From the NCBI GenBank assembly GCA_032358165.1, contig JAALGY010000016.1, positions 186,001 through 250,000 on the forward strand: a stretch of DNA of 64,000 nucleotides, given 5' to 3'. The DNA is from Diplosphaera chodatii. Its lineage: Eukaryota > Chlorophyta > Trebouxiophyceae > Prasiolales > Stichococcaceae. Below the pieces are notes generated by a model, which was given only the letters and a program-made list of their open reading frames with translations, had not been told where the DNA came from and did no database searches. Each line of letters starts with the position of its first letter. Position 1 is the first letter of the stretch. Positions 12,017 to 22,900 of this stretch are shown piece by piece. The position numbers and the translations under genes were made by a program.

Positions 12017-15000
12017 ATGGCGTCAACAGCACAGGATGCTTCCGCGCCTTTGCGGGGGCCTGAGAAGAAGGACGAGGATCGGGATGAGGATGGTGCGCTG
12101 TGCGCAGCAGCACTGTGCAGCACGATGCCTGGCTAGGACGCATGCCTCCACAGCTCAACATCGCCTGCCAGACCATGAGTGCTGCGGAGCACACCTAGCG
12201 GCTGTCATCATCCTGCCTGTCGGCACACCGTGAACAAACGCGTGTCACCTGACTATGCAGTTGAGTACTCGCCGTTCTATGGCATTGAGAAGGGCGCTGT
12301 GCTGCAAGAAGCACGCATGTTCAACGACAGGACTGTGGACCCCAGAAGATGTCAGCAGGTATGAGGCGGAGCCTGCTGTGGGTGCTGCCATAGTGATAGG
12401 ATGTATGCAACTGATTGCAGCAAACCTGGCGTCTACCCAACGATTATACACATTTAGTCCAATCTGATCGCAGGTCATCACAAAGCTGTTATACCTGCTC
12501 AGCCAGGGCGAGACCTTCAGTAAGGTGGGCGGGACTGCCGCACTGTGTGTTGCTGTTGTGCTTTGTATGTGCATGGCCGTACTTTAACTGTTGTTCCCCT
12601 TCATCCCCAACAGAAAGAGCAGTCGGAGGTCTTCTTCAGCGTCACGAAGCTGTTCCAGAATAAGGATGTGAACCTGCGGCGCATGGTGCGCTGCCACAAC
12701 CGGTGTCCCACACCATGGCTGTGCCGTGCTATGCTGTGCTGAGCTCCTCGGCATGCATGGTCCTTGACCACCGCTGCATGCTGTCGCAGGTGTACCTGAT
12801 CATCAAGGATGTGTGCCCGGGGGAGGATGAGGTCATCATCATTACGTCCAGCCTGATGAAGGACATGAACAGCAAGACAGACCTCTACCGGTCCAATGCC
12901 ATCCGCGTGCTGTGCTCCATCTGTGGCCAGGACACACAGCTGCTGGTCCAGATCGAGCGCTACCTGAAGCAGGCCATCGTCGACAAGGTGGGATGTCGTT
13001 GAGTGTGTTGCGTGCAGCTGCTGGACAACTCTCAATTCCGTGCAGAACGTAACAATGACGCAGCACACAGCAGCACGCTGGGTGTGCACGCTGCTGGAGT
13101 GTTCAGGTGGTTCAGCAGATCATGGGCAGATCTTGATTTGCACTGCCATGCACATGCAGAGTCCCGTGGTCGCGTCAGCAGTCCTGGTGTCAGCATACCA
13201 CCTGCTGCAGTGGAATGTGGAGATCGTGAAGCGGTGGAGCAACGAGATCCAGGAGGCGGTGCAGTCGAAGGCCGGCATGGTGCAGGTATGCGATGCTCAG
13301 CAGGTTGCAGGCTTGTGTGTCGCCCATGCATTGCGTCGCACACGCCATCGTCAACATGAGCATCGGGATGTGCATCACCTGCACTGACATCCACCTGTCT
13401 TGCGTTGCCGCGCAGTTCCATGCGGTGGCGCTGCTGCACGGCCTCCGCAGCCAGGACCGGCTGGCGGTCAGCAAGCTGGTCACGAGCCTGGTCCGCAGCT
13501 CCGTGCGGTCGCCCCTGGCACAGTGCCTCCTCGTCCGCTACGTTGCCCAGGTGCGCCCTCCTGCATCGTACTTCATGCGGGGATGGTTTAATGGTCAGAT
13601 CTGGTGGAGAGTTTTGACCCAAGCGGGTGGATGCTTGAGTATGGCAAACAAGATGTGCAGCACTTGCTCACGTCCTCACTGTGCCATTAATTGCAGGTGA
13701 TTGCAGAGTCGGGGCCGCCCAGCGCAACGGAGCACCGTCCGTTCTACGACTTCCTGGAGGGCTGCCTGCGGCACAAGGCCGAGATGGTGATCTTCGAGGC
13801 CGCGCGGGCGATCTGCGACATGCAGGGCGTCTCCTCCCGGTAAGGCACCCGTAGTGCCAGTGCTGGCCGATATGCATGCACGAAGTGTTGACGCCCACTT
13901 GGGTGTCATGTCATCTTCACAATCTGCACATGCTGGCTTGCAGGGAGCTCATGCCAGCGGTGACAGTCCTGCAGCTGTTCCTCAGCAGCAGCAAGCCGGT
14001 CTTGCGGTTTGCGGCGGTCCGCACGCTCAATAAGGTGGCGCAGACGCACCCCATGTCCGTCACCAACTGCAACATCGACATGGAGTCGCTGATCTCGGAC
14101 CAGAACCGCAGCATTGCCACGCTGGCCATCACGACGCTGCTGAAGACAGGTATGTGGCTTGAGGCAGTTGTAGTACCAGCATGCAGCGTTGTCGTCTGAG
14201 CATGGCAAGCTGTCGCGCATATTGTATGGGGCTTTGCTGAGCTCATCTCCTGTTGCTGCACAGGCAACGAAGGCAGCGTGGACCGGCTGCTGAAGCAGAT
14301 TGCCACCTTCATGTCGGACATAGCGGACGAGTTCAAGATCGTGGTGGTGGAGGCCATCCGCTCGCTGTGCCTGAAGTTTCCTGCGAAGCACCGCGCCCTC
14401 ATGAACTTCCTGTCGAACGTGCTGCGTGAGGTACACGATGCAGCAGCTCCCAGTGGTGCTTGCCGCAGCATCCTCCAAATGCACACAACAGAGCCAGCTT
14501 CCTGTGGCATGAGAGCAGTAATGCCTGTATATCACAAATCCTCTTGCGGATGGTCATCTGTTTATACAGGATGGTGGCTTTGAGTACAAGAAGGCCATCG
14601 TGGACTCGATCCTCATCCTGATCCGTGAGATTCCAGCCGCCAAGGAGGCGGGCCTTGCGCACCTGTGCGAGTTCATCGAGGTGTGCACACAAGCATTGCT
14701 GTCCGCCTCGTATGTTTGATTCATTGCTGACTTTCTGTGTCAGTGGCATGTGAGGGATTCACAGGATACGTGCCGGTGTCCTGGATATATCTCATGGCTG
14801 AGGCTGCTGCTGATGGGTACTGCAGGACTGCGAGTTCACGTACCTCAGCGTGCAAATCCTGCACCTGCTGGGCGTGGAGGGCCCCCGCACCAAGGAGCCC
14901 GCCCGCTACATCCGCTACATCTACAACCGCATCATCCTGGAGAACGCCACCGTGCGCGCAGCTGCAGTGTCCAGCCTGGCGCGCTTTGGCGCAGCTGCCG

Positions 15001-17818
15001 AGGAGCTGCGGGACCGCATCACGATCCTGCTCAAGCGCGCGCTGTTCGACAACGACGATGAGGTGTGCTCCAGTGGAGTGAAGTCCGCCTTGGACTACAA
15101 ATCTAGGTGGACGCTCATCAGCAAAAGGCGGGGTGATGCAGTTCCATATCTGCAGCTGGCAGCAGCACCCTCTCCACCTTGCAACTCGTAGCTGTACTGC
15201 GCCCACCTGTTTGTTGTAAAAGCTGCAGCATAGCCTCATGTGCTTCTGGAGCAGGTGCGGGACAGGGCAACGCTGTACCTGGAGCAGCTGGGGGGCATCG
15301 CGGGCGGCACCGAGGCAATCACGACGCCGTGGGCAGTGCCCGGCACCAACCTGGAGGCCGCGCTGAAGGCCTACCTGGACGGCCCCACAGACGCCCCCTT
15401 CGACCTGGTCAGCATCTTGTGTGCATGCGGCAGGATCCGGCAGAAAGCACTTTGTCATTGCTCTGCAGGCCTGCAGGTCTGAGGGACTGTGGGGTGGGCA
15501 CCAGTGGTGGGACTGGAACTGGGAGGGTTTTTGCACATGCCCTGCTGGTTGAACCAACTCGTCGTTACAGGGCTGTGAGGTCCAGCGTCAAACGTGTACC
15601 ACAATGTTGTAGAGGCAGCACACAGCATTGCAAGGTCTTTATGACTGCAGGCTTCAGTGCCGAAAGAGGCGCCCAAGGCGCCGGATGCCAAGCAGGCGGA
15701 CAAGCGCTCAGCAGCCACTGCCGCCGCAGCGCCAGTGTCCACTGCAGCCACAGCTGCAGAGGCGACAGCCACCCTGCAGGTGCACCACCTGTCGGCACCC
15801 TGCAAATTGCACTTGAAACCTGGCTGGGGCGGGTCCCACGCCCATCGGCTCGTGCCATGCCTGACGCAGACCTGCTGTTTTTCGTCTCACATATATCCAT
15901 CGCAGGCATGATGCTCATAGGCCCTTGCTGCAAAGTGCCACATCACTGAACACTGCAGGCTGTGCCGGAGCTTGCAGCCCTGGGCCCGGTCTTCAAGAGC
16001 AGCACGCCGACGCTGCTCACGGAAGAGGGCACCGAGTACAGTGTGACGGCCACCAAGCACGTCACCGACGCAGCGGTGGTGTTCCAGTTCACATGCAGCA
16101 ACACCGTGGAGGAGCAGGTGGCCACCTACCCCTTGCATCTTTCGCGAGCTGCCGTGTGCACAGTGTGTCTCAACGTCAACCACCAGCCCTAGCCCCGCAA
16201 CAGTGCATCAGATACGTCCAAGATGCTAATGTGCCTCTCGTTCTCCGCTCCAGATCCTGGAGGATGTCTCTGTCGCCATGGACCTGTCAGAGGCGGTGTG
16301 TAGGCCTTCATTGCCTTCATGTCTGTTCTGCCCCTGTTGATTTGCATGCTGATATTGGTCCAAATCCATATGCTGATCATGCCATGAGCAAATGTGCTGC
16401 TTTACACTGCCCTAACCCGAAACCCTAAACCCTGCAGCCCGATTTCACGGAGGAACAGACGGTGCCGTTGCCAGTGATGCCGTACGGCGAGACTGGCAGC
16501 ACCTTCGTGGTGCTGGGCCGCCCAGAGGGCGCCCTCGCGCTCGGCAAGTTCACATGCACGCTGCGCTTCACCGTCAAGGAGATTGATCCCTCCACAGGTG
16601 CAGTCCACCGTGGGTCGAGCTGCCACACCTTGGGCCATGTGAAGCTTCCACACTCGTGGCTTGCAGGCCTGATGCAGCAATTCATGGCCTGCACAATGGC
16701 CTCATACATGCTCTGTCATGCCACCACATCTGAAACCTCAGCCAGTGTGAGCCTGCCGACTGCACCTGTGTGCAGGCGAGGCAGAGGAGCAGGGCTATGA
16801 GGACGAGTATCAGCTGGAGGACCTGGTGGTAGGCCCCTGGCTCATTCCCCTATCCTGATCTAGCCTGCTCAGAGCTCTCGCTGCCATGATCTGCCGGGAT
16901 TGCCTTTGAGACGGCATCGTAGCCAGCTGTGCGCTGACATGCTGCAACCGCCGTCTGCAGGTGGGGTCGGCCGACTACATTGCCCCGACGCCGGTGCCCA
17001 ACTTCCGGGCCGCATGGGAGGCGCTGCCCGAGGAGGCCGAGATGGCGGACGACTACGGCCTGGGCCAGGTGCGCTGCTGCCACCACTACCAGATAAGTGC
17101 ATTAACACTGTGGCTGCTGTTGCTGCTGCAGCCTGCTGCTGCCCACTTGATCACTGATCTGCAGTAACCTACTGCTGCAATACAGCCGACGATGCCACAC
17201 TTCGCCTTCACTTGGCCTTCAAAATTGCAGGGGACGGCCAAACACGGCTCAGTCGCATTTAGGCATGCTTGACAAAGTGCCATTGCCCTGTGCAGCGCGC
17301 GGGGCTGGAGGAGGCGGTGGAGGCGGTGCTCGTGACGCTGGGCATGGCGCCTTGTGAGGGCACAGACGCCGTGCCGCCCAACGCCAGGCACGCAGTCCCC
17401 TAATATGCATGTTTTAGTGGCTGTGTGGACGCCGCAGCAGCGCTGCTGGGGTCGATGCAGGCAAGCTGCCTGCTTTCCACCTCATCACTTAGAGCACGAG
17501 GACATGGTCATGTGGTACAGTCCATGGGGCAGTACAGTGAAGTGTTTGTCGAGATGTGTGCCAGAAGGGGCACATGCAACACATAAGGGCATGTGGGAAG
17601 CATGTCGTGGTAGCTCTACTCGTGACCTAACACTTTCTGCTTTCTTTCTGCGCAGGTCGCACATGGTGCTGCTGGCGGGCACCATTGTCGGAGGGGAGCA
17701 GGCGCTCGTGCGCCTGCGCTTTGGCATTGACGCACAGCGCAGCGTCGCAATGAACCTGGTGGCGCGCTCCTCCTCGCCCGAAGTCTCCGAGGCCGTGCAC
17801 ATGATCATTGCAGAGTGA
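12017..17818 (+). CDS. COPG: Coatomer subunit gamma (gamma-COP)
   Basis: Large subunit of the COPI coat F-subcomplex, acting on Golgi-to-ER and intra-Golgi vesicles and binding p23/p24 tails and ARF1. Exon 1 (12017-12092) encodes [11 protein letters not shown] and an acidic stretch; exon 2 (12261-12358) gives [19 protein letters not shown]. Many exons then form the alpha-solenoid trunk. Landmarks include [45 protein letters not shown]-like [49 protein letters not shown], and [21 protein letters not shown] around 14900. A Lys/Ala-rich hinge lies near 15660-15790. The appendage then runs [63 protein letters not shown] and the last exon (about 17657-17818), [23 protein letters not shown]. Length and domain order are those of a full-length gamma-COP. 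Individual intron edges were not all fixed. Confidence 0.95.
16410..16434 (+). repeat. Telomere-like CCCTAA/CCCTAAA cluster inside an intron
   Basis: Three degenerate copies of the plant/algal telomere unit (CCCTAA, CCGAAA, CCCTAAA) end a few bases before the CTGCAG 3' splice site of a gamma-COP intron. They double as its pyrimidine-rich tract. Too short to be more than an interstitial telomere-type motif. Confidence 0.5.
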
Positions 17819-19958
17819 GCCGTGTCAGCAGCACCCCCTGCCTGCCTTTGCGGCCATATGTGTGCCGACCGTATTTTGAGCCACCCAGTGCAGCATCAGC
17901 ATAGTCTTGGATGGCGCTGGTCGACATTGTCTGCATGCTCGCTCGATCTTGGTCGCTGTTGGGACGTGCAGGGCGTGATACGAGCAGGTCGGGGGTGGTG
18001 TGCGCACCTGCTGGGGCGCCTGTTGACTAAATGTGGGCATGCACCAAGCGGTTCGTCACATGCATCACACTCTGCTATCAACAGCAACTCTTGACAGCAG
18101 TTGCAGGCGCTACCGTTGACTAAGCCGTCTTGGACTTTGTTTTGCCAGCACCGCCATGCTGTAAGGGAACAGTTCAAGGACAGCCTGTGAGCGTGTTTGT
18201 TAACCCTGCATGCTATGATGCGACAGGCAGTACAACAATCCTATGGCCTGCCACGTGTGCATCTCGACATTCCACCAGGACACCATGGTACATTCGCGCC
18301 GATCGCCCTTCCGCACGCTGCTGGTTGGCGTACGACGCTGGGCGTTGACAGTGTGGGCAGCGGTGCCGCCGGCAGCACGCACGGCGGTGCTCCCGGAGTA
18401 GAATGCCCTGTGGCGGTCATTTGACCCCCACGTTGCCCCACGATCAGGCGCCTGGAGCGGGGCGCAAAGGAGCCACTCCCCGGTGAGCTGCTGCGGTAAG
18501 TCCTTTCAAGGTGCTCGGTTGAGCTGGCTCGAGGGGTGGGTGAGAGGACACCAGAAGCTGGGAGGCGCAGGCAGGACAACGACTTATACAGAAACAGGGT
18601 GCAGGCCACGCCGCCGCAGCGTTCTTCTGCCTGAAGCTGGCCGTACATCGTCTGGTATTTGGGTGCCGAGAGGGCGCCAGCCATGTGATGAGCTGCCCGT
18701 GCAGAGATCTTACGACCACCATACACACACGCTCGCACGGCACCCAACGCATGAATGCATCTTTGGCGGACAGTACCGCCGGCAGGCCAGGGTAACAAAC
18801 GACTTCAGGGCGCCTAACGTGGGCGGCACCAACCTTCCGGGGCGTCGGTGCGAGCACGGGCCGACCATCTCGTGTTGCCACGGCGTCTCCAGATGCTGTG
18901 CACACCCATGTACCTTCATGCCTCACATAGCTTATCGTCTGAACGATGGCACGCGAATATAAGTTCCGGCATATCAGACTGTCGACGGTGCCTTGCGTTT
19001 TGCGGGGAGGGGCCGATTCCACTTATTCAAGCTAATGGCCTCTGCTCACGAGATGAGTAAGACCCCGGCAGCCGCGGCGGCCGCACACCATGCCGCGCGT
19101 GCCTACGCGCATGATCGTCGGGCTAGTGACAGTGAGCGCGGACCTGAGCGCTCGCTGGTCAGAGTGGTGCGTTGCGGCCATTGGAGGTTTAATTGGCTGA
19201 CATGCAACGGGCCGGTTGACTCATGCCTCTGTCACAAGTCCTGCCCGCGCATGACTTTGCCGGGCACTCGCTGGCAGGAGTGGACTCAGGCGGAAGTTCT
19301 GGCTACCAATGGTGGAATCCAGCAAGACTGCGCCCGCCGCCACTGGTGCTGGCCACACGAAAAATGCTAGCCAGAGGAAGCTAGGCATGAAGGGAGGCGA
19401 GACCACCGGGGCTTTGGGTCAAACGCGCGGCTGGTAGCGACAGGGAACGGTGAGTGATGCGTAGCTCACACACTTGGCTGTCCGTTCGGCCGGGGCGTGG
19501 CGGAAGCACTGTAACAGGTGCTTTGTCACCCGACGATCCGAAACCGCCTTGTTCATGGCGAGGTCCGGCACCCCGCCCTGCGGCAGCTCAGAGCAGCGGG
19601 CGTGAAGTGTGTATCTCACATTTGAGACGTGACGACCAGCTCCCCATGAAGGCCTCTTGCCTGGGACCGCCTGGCTGCGCTGCCTTACGAGACACAACCT
19701 CGTGGCCTGTGCGCATGACAACATCGCGGCAGGGGCTTGCTGCGGGCGCAATTCGTTCGGCGGGAACATGGTCTGAAGTGTGCGCCTTGCAGGCCTCGCG
19801 AATTATGACCTCATCTGGTTCGTGCACAGCTGAGCCAGGGGCCAGCGAGCCATTGACGGTTGCCAAGCGGCCGGCGGGTTTTCAGACGCTGCCAGCTCAT
19901 TGCGCAGGTGCTGGATCAGCGTTTGGGTCCCGCAGGGCGCGGCCTAGCGGCCGTGCCG
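17819..19958. other. 2.1 kb gene-free stretch of different sequence style
   Basis: Between gamma-COP and the GATA-finger gene. Long overlapping open frames occur on both strands (for example 19022-18444 on minus and 19454-20236 on plus). They have mixed Arg/Cys/Pro/Trp composition and no recognisable motif, so I regard them as chance frames in CpG-rich DNA. From about 18250 the TGCATGC-type words that pepper the other spacers become rare. A TATA-like AATATAAG sits at about 18954-18961. TGTAA occurs at 19510-19514. A decayed mobile element or a noncoding transcript are possibilities I cannot confirm. Confidence 0.4.
18160..18164 (+). terminator. Candidate poly(A) signal TGTAA
   Basis: TGTAA on the plus strand 342 nt past the gamma-COP stop codon, the first such motif downstream. 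Consistent with the chlorophyte polyadenylation signal. Confidence 0.4.
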
Positions 19959-22900
19959 ATGGATGCGGCGGTGCTGCAGGCGGTGCTCGCGGATGCTGCG
20001 GCCTCAGCGCCGGCGCCGTCGCCCACCCTGCACCCTGGCAACACGCTCGTGCTGTGGGCGGATGCGCAGGTCCCCCCCGCCGTGCTCGCCCGCCTCGCAC
20101 AGCACCGCCTGGTGCGTACCGCCCGTTCCGCCACCGCCCGTTCTGCTACCGCCTGTTCAGCTCCCTGCTGTCTGCTGCGGTGAGGTGTGGCGCATGCTCA
20201 TGCTTCGTGCTCAGGCAGCTGACCAGCGGTCCGTGAGTCCCTTCGTCAGCTGGTTATGCCTGCTCGTCTGCAATGCAGCTCCTGGCGCTTGAGCGGCCGT
20301 GCCGCACCGGCGGGCGGCGCGCAGCGGAGCTGGTGCTGGCTGCGGCCTCGGGGCGCCTCAGCTGGGAGCAGGTGCTCATCGGCGCCGTGTGCTCCGCGCA
20401 GCTGGAGCCGCCGCCCGCAGCGCCGTCGCAGCAGCAGCAGCAGCAGCAGCAGCGGCCGGCACCATGCGGCGTGGTGCCCTGCAACGCGTGCCACACCCGG
20501 CATGACGTCGCCTGCGGGCAGCCGCAGTCGGCGTCCGACCCCGCGCTGGCCGCCTGCTGGCGGCACCCCTCGCCCGAGACCGCCCGCCGCGACTGGCTGA
20601 CGCACAGCGAGGTGCAGGCGCTGTACCAGACGCAGCTGGGCGCTGCCTCAACTCTGCGCTACATTGATGCCCACCGTCTGGAGGTCAACCAAGGTGCGGA
20701 CTCGCCTGGGCCTTCTTGATGTGGTCAACAGCATTGCCACAGGCCCGAGCAAGCCATGCCGTACAGCCACCACCCAGATAGTCTGAGCTGTGATGGGATG
20801 GCGCCAGGGATGATGGCTATTTTCGGGACTCCTGGCACGAAGTAGCTTGTTGTGGTATATCAGCCTAATTGTTGAGACGGTACTGTGTTGCAGTGGTGCG
20901 CCGGGCGCTGCTGGGCATGGGCCCGACCCAGGATGCAGACCTGGGCTCCGCGCAGGCTGCTCTGCGTGACCCCGCAGACCAGCTGAGCTCCCTGTGCTAC
21001 CCAGGGCGCGACGGTGAGTTTTGGCTGGATCCAACGATCACCTCTACTTGATCACTACTTGAAACGTTGGACCAACATCCCAAGAGTTTCTGGGTCGGAC
21101 ATGGAGCAGCCATTCCATATTGTGTGCAACGCCATATTGAGCTGGGATAAGCTGTTGCACAATAAGCCTCGCTGTGCCCTGGCAAACTACAGCACACTGT
21201 GCAATCATCAGGCCGTCGCCCGCGGGAGCTGCTGGGCCTGATGGCAGCGGGCGTCGAGGCTCTGGTGGCACTGTGGGGCGCCTTTGAGCGCAGCTGGCAC
21301 TCAGAGTGGCTGGCGTTGCGGGCCACCACGCCAACTACAGACCTGAACCCCAAGCTGTACGTTTGCTTCCCTGCACACATGACCTTTCTTGTTGGTGTCA
21401 CCGTGCAACCGGCTGTGCATGAGATGGAGTTTGGACTGCAGAGCTTTGCAGGGTGTTAGCGTGGCTGATCTATTGAGTGCCTGCCTCAATTGCCGTTGCC
21501 ACTGGGTCGCAGGCGGCAGCTTGTCAGTCACCCAGGAAGCTGGGACCAGCGGCAGTTGGCAGCCGTCCGCAAGCGGGTGGCACGCTGCTCCCCTCTGTTC
21601 AGCCTCCACGTGCTGCTGCTGCAGGTATGAGACTGCATGTCACATGCTTGCACAGTCAGGGGGATTGCTCCTGAGATGAGGGGTTCTTGTATCGCAACCT
21701 TGTACTGGATGGTGCAGTGCTTGTAGCCTTGCCATGCACACTTGACCGTTTGTCCTGTGGTGCCAACTCCGTGACATTCGTTGTATTGCAATGTACAGCT
21801 TCCAACAGACCCGGCAGCGCGGTACACAGCATGGCTGGACGGCGTGCCGCTGCCGGCACAGAAGACGGCGGCTGCGCTGCTGGCAGCATGCGCGACCAAT
21901 GCCGGTTCGGTGCCGCGGCTGCTGGCAGCCCCAGTCACCAGCCAGCTGACAGTGCGCAAGCCGCTGCCCACTCTGCAGCAGCAGCCTGCTCCGCAGCAGC
22001 AGCAGCAGCAACGGCAGCAGAAAGTGCAGCAGAGGCCGCCCGTGCGGCTGTTTGGTGTTGAGTTGCCGGCAGAGCCGAAGCAGCCACAGCCGCAGCGCCC
22101 CTCAGTGCAGCAGGCGCACAGCCTCCAGCACCGGCAGCAGCCTCAGCCGCAGACGCACCCGCCGCCCTTGTCAAGGCATGCTGGGGGGCCTCAGAGCCTG
22201 GTGAGCAGATCTGCGTGCACTGAAACGCGATGCATTGCGCATGGAGGTGAAGGAAGTGTGTTAACGACACCACCTTGGGTCACACCTTTGCAGTCCATGG
22301 CGGTCCAGCAGGCGCAGGCAGCGCTGCAGGCAGCCGCCGGCTGGCACCAGCACCAGCAGCAGCAGCACCAGCAGCAGCACCAGCAGCAACAGCAGCAACA
22401 ACAACAGCGCATGCCCAGCCCGCTCGCGGGGCTGCCTCCCGCCGTGCTGGCGCAGCTCGCGGGCCTCGGCTCCTCGTCGGGGCTGCAGCACCTGCTGCAG
22501 GCGCCACGCGGCGGCGCAGCCGTGCCGCTGGAGCAGCAGCACCTGGCGGCCGTGGCGGCGGTGGCCGCGGCGGCTGCCGCGAACGGCGTGCCGCCGCCGG
22601 GCATGCCGCCGGGCGCCCTGCTGCCCGGCGCCCTGAAGCTGCCGCCGCCGCCGCTGGGCGCGGGCCGCCCGCTGCACCCCGCCGCCCAGCAGCTCCAGCA
22701 GCAGCGGCTCCAGCAGCAGCGCCTGCAGCAGCAGCGGCGAAGGCCGCCAGCGGCAGCGGCAGCATCGTTCTCGATGATGCCCCCCATGGAGCGTGCAGCA
22801 TCGATGGAGGCGCAGCAGGAGGCGGCGCTGCAGCTGCTCAATCTGGCGGAGCTGGTCCCCGGGGTGGCTGCGGCTGATCGCGGCAGTACCGCCTGCCAAC

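Noticed and set aside
18444..19022. A 192-codon minus-strand open frame upstream of the GATA-finger gene
   Set aside because: It overlaps long plus-strand frames over the same bases and has no recognisable family motif. Long open frames on both strands are expected in CpG-rich sequence.
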